Source of the DNA: Pseudarthrobacter sp. NIBRBAC000502772
GTDB taxonomy: Bacteria; Actinomycetota; Actinomycetes; Actinomycetales; Micrococcaceae
DNA length: 64,000 nucleotides
Assembly (NCBI RefSeq): GCF_006517235.1
Contig: NZ_CP041188.1
Location: 1,860,001 to 1,924,000, forward strand
Direction: 5' to 3'
The notes under the pieces were generated by a model. The model did not search any database. It was not told the DNA's origin and worked only from the letters and a program-made list of their open reading frames with translations. Positions 44,862 to 52,325 of this stretch are shown in pieces. The translations under genes were made by a program, and so were the position numbers. The stretch's first letter is position 1; each line of letters opens with the position of its first letter.

Positions 44862-46547
44862 CTACGAGAGCAGCGCCCGGCGGAGGGTATCGAGGCCTAC
44901 GGAGCCGATGTTCAGCGCTCGTGTGTGGAAGGCCTTGAGGTCGAAGCCGGGCCGGGTTTCGAGGTCGGCCCGGATCTGTTCCCAGAGGCGCTGTCCCACT
45001 TTGTAGGACGGGGCCTGGCCGGGCCAGCCGAGGTAGCGGGTGAATTCGAATTTGAGCTGGCCTTCGCTGATGGGCAGGTTCTCCTTGAGGAAGTCGTAGC
45101 CCGCCTCCGGGGTCCATGTTCCGCTGCCCCAGCGTTCGGGGATCTCCAGTTCCAGGTGGACGCCGATGTCGAACACCACGCGGGCCGCCCGCATCCGCTG
45201 CATGTCCAGCATGCCCATGTGGTCGCCGGGATCGGCCAGGTAGCCGAGTTCCTGCATAAGCTTTTCGGCGTATAGGGCCCAGCCCTCGCCGTGGCCGGAG
45301 GTCCAGCAGATGTTCCGCCGCCACTTGTTCAGGAGTTCCCGCCGGTAGGTGGCGGTGGCTACCTGCAGGTGGTGGCCGGGGACGCCTTCATGGAAGACCG
45401 TGGTGGTTTCGGCCCAGGTGGTGAAGGTGTCTTCGCCGGCGGGAACCGACCACCACATCCGGCCGGGTCGGCTGAAGTCATCCGAGGGGCCTGTGTAGTA
45501 GATGCCGCCCTCGTCGGTCGGGGCGATGAGGCATTCGAGCTTCTTCATCACGTCCGGGATGTCGAAGTGCACGCCCGCAAGCTCGGCAACGGCCTTGTCC
45601 GAGAGTTCCTGCATCCACGCCTTGAGGGCCTCCGTGCCCTTGAGTTGGCAGGCAGGGTCGTTGTTGAGGACGTCCTTGGCCTCCTCGATGCTGGCCCCTT
45701 GCTTGATGGTGGACGCGACTTTTTCCTGCTCGGCGATGAGCCGGTCCAGTTCCTGGACTCCCCATGCATAGGTTTCTTCGAGGTCGACGGCGGCGCCCAG
45801 GAAGGAGCGCGAGGCCAGTGCGTAGCGTTCCCGGCCGACGGCGTCCTGCTGCGGGGCGGCAGGCAGCAGTTCCGTGCGGAGGAACTCCCCGAGCTCCCGG
45901 TAGGCACCCCGGGCGGCGGCAGCACTGGCGTCGAGCTTTCCCTGCGTTTCGCCCGGCAGGGGACCGTCCGCAGTCCGGGCCCCGGCGGCGAGCTTGGCGA
46001 AGAAGCCGTCTTCGGCGGCGTATTTGGCGGTCTGCTCGATGACGATTGAGACCTGGCGTTCGGCCGCGACCTTGCCCGCGTCCCGGGCCTGGCGCAGTGA
46101 TTCGGTGTAGCCGCGGAGGGCGCCCCCGACGTTCAGCGCGCGGCCGGCGATGTGTTCCCAGTGCTCAGCGGTGTCTGTGGGCATCAGGTCGAAAATGGCC
46201 CGGATGTCCTGTGCGGGGGAGGCGATGTTGTTCAGCTCCGCCACGTCCCAGCCGGACTCGTGGATTTCCAGCTGGAGGCCCAGCCGTTCCCGCATCGCGT
46301 CGAGGGTGACGGCGTCAACGTCGTCCTGCGGCGTCAGGCCGTCCAGCGCAGCAAGGGTCTTTCGGGCTTCCGCTGCAAAGCCGGCGATGCCGGCGGGGGA
46401 GTAATCCGGGTACTCGGTCTCGTGCCCCGGCAGCCCCAGCGTGGTGGCAAGCGCCGGGTTCAGGCGGATAAGCGTGTCGGTATAGTCATCCGCCACGGCA
46501 TCGATGGCGGAGTGCGGACGGGCGGCGGGGGCGGCTTCGGTAGTCAC
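44862..46547 (-). CDS. DUF885 family protein (putative metallopeptidase-like)
   Basis: 561-residue DUF885 protein. The family hallmark HEGVPGHHLQVA is present (HExxxxH-like zinc-binding pattern), preceded by YYTGPSDDFSRPGRMWWSVP and followed by CWTSGHGEGWALYAEKLMQE. No signal peptide, so probably cytosolic. Substrates in this family are largely uncharacterised; some act as carboxypeptidase-like enzymes. GTG 46547 has TAGGCT six bases upstream. It follows the accE gene on the same strand with a 9-bp gap. Confidence 0.9.
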   Translation of the reverse strand: MTTEAAPAARPHSAIDAVADDYTDTLIRLNPALATTLGLPGHETEYPDYSPAGIAGFAAEARKTLAALDGLTPQDDVDAVTLDAMRERLGLQLEIHESGWDVAELNNIASPAQDIRAIFDLMPTDTAEHWEHIAGRALNVGGALRGYTESLRQARDAGKVAAERQVSIVIEQTAKYAAEDGFFAKLAAGARTADGPLPGETQGKLDASAAAARGAYRELGEFLRTELLPAAPQQDAVGRERYALASRSFLGAAVDLEETYAWGVQELDRLIAEQEKVASTIKQGASIEEAKDVLNNDPACQLKGTEALKAWMQELSDKAVAELAGVHFDIPDVMKKLECLIAPTDEGGIYYTGPSDDFSRPGRMWWSVPAGEDTFTTWAETTTVFHEGVPGHHLQVATATYRRELLNKWRRNICWTSGHGEGWALYAEKLMQELGYLADPGDHMGMLDMQRMRAARVVFDIGVHLELEIPERWGSGTWTPEAGYDFLKENLPISEGQLKFEFTRYLGWPGQAPSYKVGQRLWEQIRADLETRPGFDLKAFHTRALNIGSVGLDTLRRALLS

Positions 46548-46553
46548 CCCACG

Positions 46554-46559
46554 AGCCTA
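46554..46559 (-). promoter_or_regulatory. -10 box of leaderless DUF885 gene
   Basis: TAGGCT on the minus strand, six bases before GTG 46547, partly inside the end of accE. Confidence 0.35.
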
Positions 46560-46820
46560 ACCCCGGCTCCGCCTCCAGGCGCCGGGACCCGGCGTCGGGG
46601 CGAGCCGCAGCTGCTGGCGGCGCACCCAGTCGCGGGCGGTGGGCTTTCCGTCGGCCACGGCGTCCACGCTGCCCAGGGAAAGCACGACGGCGGTCAGCGC
46701 CGCGAGTTCCTCGGCCGACGGTTGCCCTTTGACCACGGAAAACACGGGGACGTCGGCGGGCGCATTGGTTTCGGTAAGCTCAACCAGCGGGGCTCCGACC
46801 AGCGGATCTTTCGCGATCAC
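46557..46820 (-). CDS. accE: Acyl-CoA carboxylase epsilon subunit
   Basis: 87-residue small subunit found in actinobacterial acyl-CoA carboxylases, where it stabilises the alpha-beta complex. The conserved core is [20 protein letters not shown]; the C-terminus is Arg/Pro-rich ([12 protein letters not shown]). It starts at GTG 46820, overlapping the beta-subunit stop as GTGA, so translation is coupled. Confidence 0.88.
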   Translation of the reverse strand: MIAKDPLVGAPLVELTETNAPADVPVFSVVKGQPSAEELAALTAVVLSLGSVDAVADGKPTARDWVRRQQLRLAPTPGPGAWRRSRG

Positions 46821-48400
46821 AGCGGGATGTTCCCGTGCTTCTTGGTGGGCAGGCTCGCCCGCTTGTCGCGGAGGGCGCGGAGGCCCCTGATGATCTGGCC
46901 GCGGGTATCGGACGGTGCGATGACCGCGTCCACGTAGCCCAGCTGGGCGGCCTGGTAGGGGTTCAGTAACTCTTCTTCGTACTGGCGGATGACCTCGGCG
47001 CGCCGGGCCTCAACGTCCCCGCCGGCCTCGGCAACGGCGGCCAGGTCGCGGCGGTACAGGATGTTGACGGCGCCCTGGGCACCCATCACGCCGATCTGCG
47101 CCGTGGGCCACGCCAGGTTCAGGTCCGCGCCGAGCTTCTTGGAGCCCATCACGATGTACGCGCCGCCGTAAGCCTTGCGGGTGATGACCGTCAGCTTTGG
47201 GACGGTGGCTTCGGCGTAGGCGTACAGCAGCTTGGCGCCGCGGCGGATGATGCCCTGGAACTCCTGGTCCTTGCCGGGCAGGAAGCCGGGCACATCCACC
47301 AGGGTGATGATGGGGACGTTGAACGCATCGCAGTTCCGGACGAAGCGGGCGGCCTTCTCAGAGGCCGCAATGTCCAGCGTGCCGGCGAACTGCAGCGGCT
47401 GGTTGGCCACGATCCCCACAGTGTGTCCCTCAACCCGGCCGTAGCCGATGATGACGTTGGGGGCGTAAAGGGACTGCATCTCCAGGAAATGTGCGTCGTC
47501 AACGATCTGCTCGATGACTGTGCGCATGTCGTAAGGCTGGTTGGCAGAATCGGGGACCAGCGTGTCCAGGGCGAGGTCGTCGTCGTTGATCTCCAGCTCC
47601 TGCTGGTGCTCCAGCACCGGGGCCTCGGCGAGGTTGTTGGACGGCAGGAAATCCAGCAGCTCGCGGACGAACTCGATGGCATCGGCTTCGTCGGAGGCGA
47701 GGTACGTGGACGTGCCCGTGTTGGCATTGTGCTGGCGCGCGCCGCCGAGGGTTTCCATGTCCACGTCTTCGCCCGTGACGGTCTTGATGACGTCCGGTCC
47801 CGTGATGAACATGTGCGAGGTCTTGTCCACCATCACCACGTAGTCCGTGAGGGCGGGGGAGTAGGCCGCGCCGCCGGCGGACGGTCCCATGATGAGCGAG
47901 ATCTGCGGGACGACGCCGGAAGCGTGGACGTTATTGCGGAAGATGTCGGCAAACATGGCCAGGGAGGCCACGCCTTCCTGGATGCGGGCACCGCCGCCGT
48001 CGAGGATGCCCACTACGGGGCAGCCGTTGCGCAGGGCGAATTCCTGGACCTTGACGATTTTCTCGCCGTTGACCTGGCTCAACGATCCGCCGTAGACCGA
48101 GAAGTCCTGGCTGTAGACGGCTACCGGACGCCCGTCCACGGTGCCGTAGCCCGAGACCAGCCCGTCGCCGAGCGGCTTCTTCTTTTCCATACCGAAGGCG
48201 GTGGAGCGGTGCACCGCCAGCGCGTCAAGCTCCACAAACGAACCTTCGTCCAGCAGCAGGTCCACGCGCTCGCGGGCGGTGTTCTTGCCGCGGGCGTGCT
48301 GCTTCTCGATGGCTTCGGGGCCGGAGGGTTGTTCTGCACGGGCCTGGCGGTCGCGGAAATCGGCGATCTTCCCCGCTGTCGTTGTCAGATCGTGGCTCAT
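46817..48400 (-). CDS. accD: Acyl-CoA carboxylase beta subunit (carboxyltransferase)
   Basis: 527-residue carboxyltransferase of the propionyl/acetyl-CoA type (AccD5/PccB-like). Features are the N-terminal [20 protein letters not shown], the oxyanion-forming [19 protein letters not shown] and [18 protein letters not shown], and the second CT half [15 protein letters not shown] and [20 protein letters not shown]. It transfers carboxyl from biotin on the alpha chain to an acyl-CoA. ATG 48400 has GGAGA seven bases upstream. Upstream is a copy of the TGTAG-N5-CTACA element shared with the alpha-chain gene. Confidence 0.94.
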   Translation of the reverse strand: MSHDLTTTAGKIADFRDRQARAEQPSGPEAIEKQHARGKNTARERVDLLLDEGSFVELDALAVHRSTAFGMEKKKPLGDGLVSGYGTVDGRPVAVYSQDFSVYGGSLSQVNGEKIVKVQEFALRNGCPVVGILDGGGARIQEGVASLAMFADIFRNNVHASGVVPQISLIMGPSAGGAAYSPALTDYVVMVDKTSHMFITGPDVIKTVTGEDVDMETLGGARQHNANTGTSTYLASDEADAIEFVRELLDFLPSNNLAEAPVLEHQQELEINDDDLALDTLVPDSANQPYDMRTVIEQIVDDAHFLEMQSLYAPNVIIGYGRVEGHTVGIVANQPLQFAGTLDIAASEKAARFVRNCDAFNVPIITLVDVPGFLPGKDQEFQGIIRRGAKLLYAYAEATVPKLTVITRKAYGGAYIVMGSKKLGADLNLAWPTAQIGVMGAQGAVNILYRRDLAAVAEAGGDVEARRAEVIRQYEEELLNPYQAAQLGYVDAVIAPSDTRGQIIRGLRALRDKRASLPTKKHGNIPL

Positions 48401-48551
48401 CAAGTGTCTCCGGCTCTGTAGCAGATTGGTGCTGTAACAATGTGGTGCTGCGTGCGGTGGTATCTGGCAGGTCAGGTGCGGGATTTAAGTAGATTCCACA
48501 CAAAAGACGAACCCTGCTGGCTAGTCTAATGACGCATCTGCGTGGGACGAC

Positions 48552-48566
48552 TGTAGAAAACCTACA
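48552..48566 (-). promoter_or_regulatory. TGTAG-N5-CTACA inverted repeat before acyl-CoA carboxylase beta
   Basis: TGTAGAAAACCTACA followed by ATT, nearly the same as the repeat before the alpha subunit at 38436-38450. It lies 152-166 bp upstream of the beta-subunit start and 70 bp before the divergent SDR gene. Confidence 0.6.
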
Positions 48567-48594
48567 ATTTTCCGCACTTTCCAGCGGTCAGCCC

Positions 48595-48616
48595 TATGTT
48601 ACCCGCCAGTAACATA
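48595..48616. promoter_or_regulatory. TATGTTAC-N6-GTAACATA palindrome upstream of SDR gene
   Basis: Perfect 8-bp arms with a 6-bp spacer, 20-41 bp before the SDR start and next to its -10-like TACAGT (48624-48629). Well placed to repress the SDR gene. The core resembles the palindrome at 16765-16778. Confidence 0.55.
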
Positions 48617-48623
48617 CCTCGGC

Positions 48624-48629
48624 TACAGT
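48624..48629 (+). promoter_or_regulatory. -10 box of leaderless SDR gene
   Basis: TACAGT, exactly six bases before ATG 48636. GGAG in the gap is too close to act as a normal Shine-Dalgarno site. Confidence 0.4.
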
Positions 48630-48635
48630 GGAGCC

Positions 48636-49523
48636 ATGACTTCCAGCAACGACGCACGGTCCATTGCCGCAGGGCCCTACCAGGCCACCGGGTCCCTTCG
48701 GGGACGCACCATTCTGATGTCAGGCGGCAGCCGCGGCATCGGGCTGGCCATTGCCACCCGGGCGGCACAGGACGGTGCCAATATTGTCCTGATGGCCAAG
48801 ACCGGCCAGCCCCACGCCAAGCTGGCAGGCACCGTCTTCAGCGCCGCCGAGCAGGTGGAGGCCGCCGGGGGCCACGCCCTGGCAATCGTCGGTGATGTGC
48901 GCAGCGACGAAGACGTCGCAGGAGCCGTGGCGGCCTCCGTCGAACGCTTCGGCGGGATCGACATCGTGCTCAACAATGCATCCGCGATCGATCTCTCCAC
49001 CACCGACGAGGTGGACATGAAACGCTACGACCTGATGCAGGACATCAATGTCCGCGGCACGTTCCTGCTGTCCAAGCTGTCACTGCCCGCCCTGCGCAAA
49101 TCGGCCCACGCACACATCCTGACGCTGTCGCCGCCATTGAACCTTGACCCCCACTGGGCAGGCAGGCACCTGGCCTACACCATGGCCAAATACGGGATGA
49201 GCCTCACCACGCTGGGCCTTGCCGAAGAACTCAAGGCCGACGGAATCAATGTCAACTCGCTCTGGCCGTGCACCCTCATCGATACCGCTGCCATCCGGAA
49301 CATGCCCGGCGGCCAGGAGATCGTCCAGGCCGCGCGCGGACCACAGATCATGGCCGACGCAGCCCACGCCGTCCTGACCGGCGGCAACCTGGCCGGCGCC
49401 GGTGCACCCAGCGGAAACTTCTACACGGACGAACAGGTGCTCCGCGCGGCGGGTGTCACCGACTTCCGTCCGTACAGCCTCGGGGCCGCGGAGGATCGCC
49501 TGGTTCCGGACATATTCCTCTGA
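48636..49523 (+). CDS. SDR-family oxidoreductase (HSDL2-like)
   Basis: 295-residue short-chain dehydrogenase. NAD(P) site TILMSGGSRGIGLAIATRAA, then VLNNASAID, active Ser in HILTLSPPL, and the catalytic YTMAKYG (Tyr-x3-Lys). A long C-terminal part follows. It resembles hydroxysteroid-dehydrogenase-like protein 2 and related lipid-metabolism SDRs. Divergent from the carboxylase beta gene and followed by birA, which hints at a lipid or acyl-CoA role, but the substrate is unknown. Confidence 0.88.
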   Translation: MTSSNDARSIAAGPYQATGSLRGRTILMSGGSRGIGLAIATRAAQDGANIVLMAKTGQPHAKLAGTVFSAAEQVEAAGGHALAIVGDVRSDEDVAGAVAASVERFGGIDIVLNNASAIDLSTTDEVDMKRYDLMQDINVRGTFLLSKLSLPALRKSAHAHILTLSPPLNLDPHWAGRHLAYTMAKYGMSLTTLGLAEELKADGINVNSLWPCTLIDTAAIRNMPGGQEIVQAARGPQIMADAAHAVLTGGNLAGAGAPSGNFYTDEQVLRAAGVTDFRPYSLGAAEDRLVPDIFL

Positions 49524-49579
49524 GCCGCGGGTTCCAGTCATGTGGCTGTGGGAACAGCCAGCGGCGGCGCCTGAGTCGA

Positions 49580-49585
49580 TAGGAT
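49580..49585 (+). promoter_or_regulatory. -10 box of leaderless birA
   Basis: TAGGAT, six bases before ATG 49592. No ribosome binding site between them. Confidence 0.4.
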
Positions 49586-49591
49586 TCAACC

Positions 49592-50500
49592 ATGGATGAC
49601 TCACACACCCCAGGAAATCCGTTGGATCGTGGAGCCTTGGCGGACCAGGATTTCCTGGCGGCCACAGGCATCGCCAAGGTGGTGGTGGTGGACTCCACCG
49701 GTTCCACCAACGCGGACCTCCTGCGCTCGGTGACGGTTGAGCCAAAGGAGTGGCCGGACCTGTCGGTGCTGACGGCCGAGTACCAGACCGCTGCCCGCGG
49801 ACGCCTGGACCGGCGGTGGGAAGCGCCGCCGCTGAGCTCCGTGTCGGTGTCCCTGGTCCTGCGGCCCGCCAATGCCGAAGGCAGGCCCCTGCCCACGCAC
49901 ACGTATTCGTGGCTGTCACTGCTGGGCGCGCTGGCGCTGCGGCAGACGCTTCTTGAGACCGCGGGCCTTCCGGCCGAGCTCAAGTGGCCCAATGACGTCC
50001 TGGTCCGTGGCCGCAAGATCGCCGGGATCCTGGCCCAGTTGGGGCCCATGGGGGACGGCTCTGTTCCTCCGGTCATTTTGGGGACCGGCCTGAACGTGAC
50101 TTTGACCGCGTCGGAACTCCCTGTGCCCACAGCGACGTCGGTTGCCCTGGAAGAACCGCTGACTGTCGATCGGACCGTGCTGCTCAAGAGCTACCTCGCC
50201 CATTTCGCCGTGCTCTACCGCAGCTTCTGCAATGCCGACGGCGACCCCGCCGCCGGGATTGCCGGCGGCCCTTCGCTCCACAAACGGGTGGAGTCCGCCA
50301 TGGCGACGCTGGGCAAGCAAGTGCGCGCGCAGCTGCCCGGTGACCACGAGATCATCGGGCACGCTTCGAGGCTGGACGAGTACGGCTCACTGCTGGTGGT
50401 GGACAAGGACCGCCGCGAGCATGTGGTCACCGCCGGCGACGTGGTCCACCTGCGCCCGTGGACCCCGCCAGGCCAGGGCGCTGAAAGCGGCTATGCGTAA
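49592..50500 (+). CDS. birA: Biotin--[acetyl-CoA-carboxylase] ligase
   Basis: 302-residue group I biotin protein ligase without an N-terminal DNA-binding domain, so not itself a repressor. It attaches biotin to the carrier lysine of the carboxylase alpha chain (K569 in this window). Features are STGSTNADLLRS, the biotinyl-AMP loop TAARGRLDRRW, LKWPNDVLVRGRKIAGIL with the catalytic lysine, and a C-terminal SH3-like domain. In the loop the usual AGRGR is AARGR, so the first glycine is Ala. It overlaps the PH-domain gene by eight bases. Confidence 0.94.
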   Translation: MDDSHTPGNPLDRGALADQDFLAATGIAKVVVVDSTGSTNADLLRSVTVEPKEWPDLSVLTAEYQTAARGRLDRRWEAPPLSSVSVSLVLRPANAEGRPLPTHTYSWLSLLGALALRQTLLETAGLPAELKWPNDVLVRGRKIAGILAQLGPMGDGSVPPVILGTGLNVTLTASELPVPTATSVALEEPLTVDRTVLLKSYLAHFAVLYRSFCNADGDPAAGIAGGPSLHKRVESAMATLGKQVRAQLPGDHEIIGHASRLDEYGSLLVVDKDRREHVVTAGDVVHLRPWTPPGQGAESGYA

Positions 50501-51092
50501 AGGCCTCGTGCCGGGCGAGCAGGTTATTACGATGACCCGCCCGCAGCCGAGGAAGCTGGCCGGCCCGGCCGCAGCCTTCATTGCCGCACCGGCCGCTGCA
50601 GCTTTTGCCAGTGCCTGGACCGTGCGGGGCGAGGCTACCCGGCTGGTGCCGGTGGCTTCCGCTGACTGGACACCCTGGATCGTCCTGGCATGCGTCTTGG
50701 CCGCTGCGTGGATATGGTTGGCATATTGCCTGCCTCGGCTGCTGCGGTGGCAGGCAACCCGGTACATCCTCACGAGCCGGCGGATTGTTGCCCGCTACGG
50801 CATGATGCGGCGCCGGGACGAGCAGGTCAACCTCGCGTCGATCCGCAACGTGACGGTCCACCAGTCGGTGCTGCAGCGCATATTGCGCTCCGGGAATATA
50901 TCCTTGGAAACCGGGTACCAGGGCGTGGTGAACATCCAGGACGTCCCGGAAGCAGTGCGGTTCCGGGACTTCGTGCTGGATGCGATTGACGAACTGCCTC
51001 CGGGCGGGGACCCGGGGACTGATGAGATATCGGATTACACAGACGCAGCGTTGCCGTGGGAGTTGAGAGAAGGTGGAGACGATGAACGATGA
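50493..51092 (+). CDS. PH domain (bPH2, YdbT-like) membrane protein
   Basis: 199 residues. Two hydrophobic helices (about 24-42, PAAAFIAAPAAAAFASAW, and 55-76, WIVLACVLAAAWIWLAYCLP), then a bacterial PH domain with YILTSRRIVARYGMMRRRDE, NLASIRNVTVHQSVLQRI, GNISLETG and VPEAVRFRDF. The acidic tail (GDPGTDEISDYTD) ends the protein. ATG 50493 lies inside the end of birA, and its own stop overlaps the cyclase start, so the three genes form one tightly coupled operon. Its role is unknown. Confidence 0.88.
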   Translation: MRKGLVPGEQVITMTRPQPRKLAGPAAAFIAAPAAAAFASAWTVRGEATRLVPVASADWTPWIVLACVLAAAWIWLAYCLPRLLRWQATRYILTSRRIVARYGMMRRRDEQVNLASIRNVTVHQSVLQRILRSGNISLETGYQGVVNIQDVPEAVRFRDFVLDAIDELPPGGDPGTDEISDYTDAALPWELREGGDDER

Positions 51093-52206
51093 GGACCAGC
51101 GGGACGAAGCGGACCTGCCGGCTCCCGCCGTGCCCGAAACCGCCCACCCGGCGACAGGCACACTCTCTCCGGAACGGGTGGCTGCCAAGGCTCTCGAGGC
51201 CCGGCTGCTGGGCGGCGAACGGAAGCTGCGGCGCCGTGAGGTGGCCGCCGGTGCAGGGCTGTCCCTCCTTTCTGCCCGGAAGCTGTGGCGTGCCCTCGGC
51301 TTCCCGAACTTCGGCGACGAAGACGTCGCCTTCACCGAACGGGATCAGGCTGCGCTGTCCACCGTGGTTGATCTGGTCCGCACCGGGGTGCTGACCGAAG
51401 AAGCCGCCATCTCCGTGACCCGGTCCATCGGACAGATGACGGACCGCATGGTGGTCTGGCAGATCGAGGCCCTGGTGGAGGACATGGTCCACGAGCAGGG
51501 CGTCACGGACGCTGTGGCCCGCAAGCGGCTGGTGAAGGAACTGCCCTCCCTGCTGGACGCCCTGGAGGAGATGCTGGTCTATTCGTGGCGGCGGCAGCTC
51601 AATGCCGGCGTGCAACGCCTGGCCGTACGCGCCGAGGCCGGCCTGCAGGCCAGCGAAGAAGGCCGCGACGGCGATGAAGACGACGCCCCGCTGCCGCTGG
51701 CCCGTGCCGTCGGCTTTGCTGACCTGGTTTCGTATACGAGTCTCTCCCGCCGGATGAATGAAAAGACCCTCGCCCGGCTGGTCCAGCGCTTTGAGAACAA
51801 ATGCGCCGAGATCATTTCCGTTGGCGGCGGGCGGCTGGTCAAGACGGTAGGCGACGAAGTCCTGTATATCGCGGAAACTCCGGCTGCCGGAGCCGAGATC
51901 TCGCTGGCCCTGGCACAGGCGTTCACCGAAGACGAGATCCTGCCGGAAGCTCGGGTGGCGATGGTCTGGGGCAGGATACTGTCCCGGCTGGGGGACATCT
52001 ACGGACCCACGGTCAACCTCGCCGCCCGGCTCACCACGTTGGCGGATCCGGGAACGGTCCTGATCGACTCCATGACCGCGTCCGCGCTGGACCAGGACAA
52101 GCGCTTCATTCTCGTTCCGCAGCCTGCTGAAAATGTCCGCGGGTTCGGCGAAATCCATCCCGTGCTCCTGGCACGCGGACAAGGAAAAGGCCTGGTCCTC
52201 GACTAG
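51082..52206 (+). CDS. Class III adenylate cyclase with Rv1264-like regulatory domain
   Basis: 374 residues. The N-terminal half resembles the helical pH-responsive regulatory domain of mycobacterial Rv1264 (REVAAGAGLSLLSARKLWRA, LVRTGVLTEEAAISVTRSIG). The catalytic domain (from about 207) has every expected residue: metal aspartates D214 (FADLVSYT) and D258 (GDEVLYI), adenine-specifying K254 and D305 (GDIYG), and transition-state N312 and R316 (TVNLAARL). It should therefore make cAMP and act as a homodimer. ATG 51082 has AAGGTGGAG upstream and overlaps the PH-domain gene by 11 bases. The giant Ig-like protein gene follows after 119 bp. Confidence 0.9.
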   Translation: MNDEDQRDEADLPAPAVPETAHPATGTLSPERVAAKALEARLLGGERKLRRREVAAGAGLSLLSARKLWRALGFPNFGDEDVAFTERDQAALSTVVDLVRTGVLTEEAAISVTRSIGQMTDRMVVWQIEALVEDMVHEQGVTDAVARKRLVKELPSLLDALEEMLVYSWRRQLNAGVQRLAVRAEAGLQASEEGRDGDEDDAPLPLARAVGFADLVSYTSLSRRMNEKTLARLVQRFENKCAEIISVGGGRLVKTVGDEVLYIAETPAAGAEISLALAQAFTEDEILPEARVAMVWGRILSRLGDIYGPTVNLAARLTTLADPGTVLIDSMTASALDQDKRFILVPQPAENVRGFGEIHPVLLARGQGKGLVLD

Positions 52207-52251
52207 TGCGCTAGACCCCCGCATATTTATCCATTTGATGGTGAATTCCGC

Positions 52252-52257
52252 TATAGT
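52252..52257 (+). promoter_or_regulatory. -10 box before giant Ig-like gene
   Basis: TATAGT, a strong -10 match. GTG 52263 is five bases downstream and in frame, so a leaderless start there is an alternative to ATG 52326. Confidence 0.45.
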
Positions 52258-52325
52258 CGGTTGTGCCCGGCTGCAGCGGACCGTACATCGGCCCGGCCGG
52301 AGTCCTATCTGGGGAGATACCGGTC

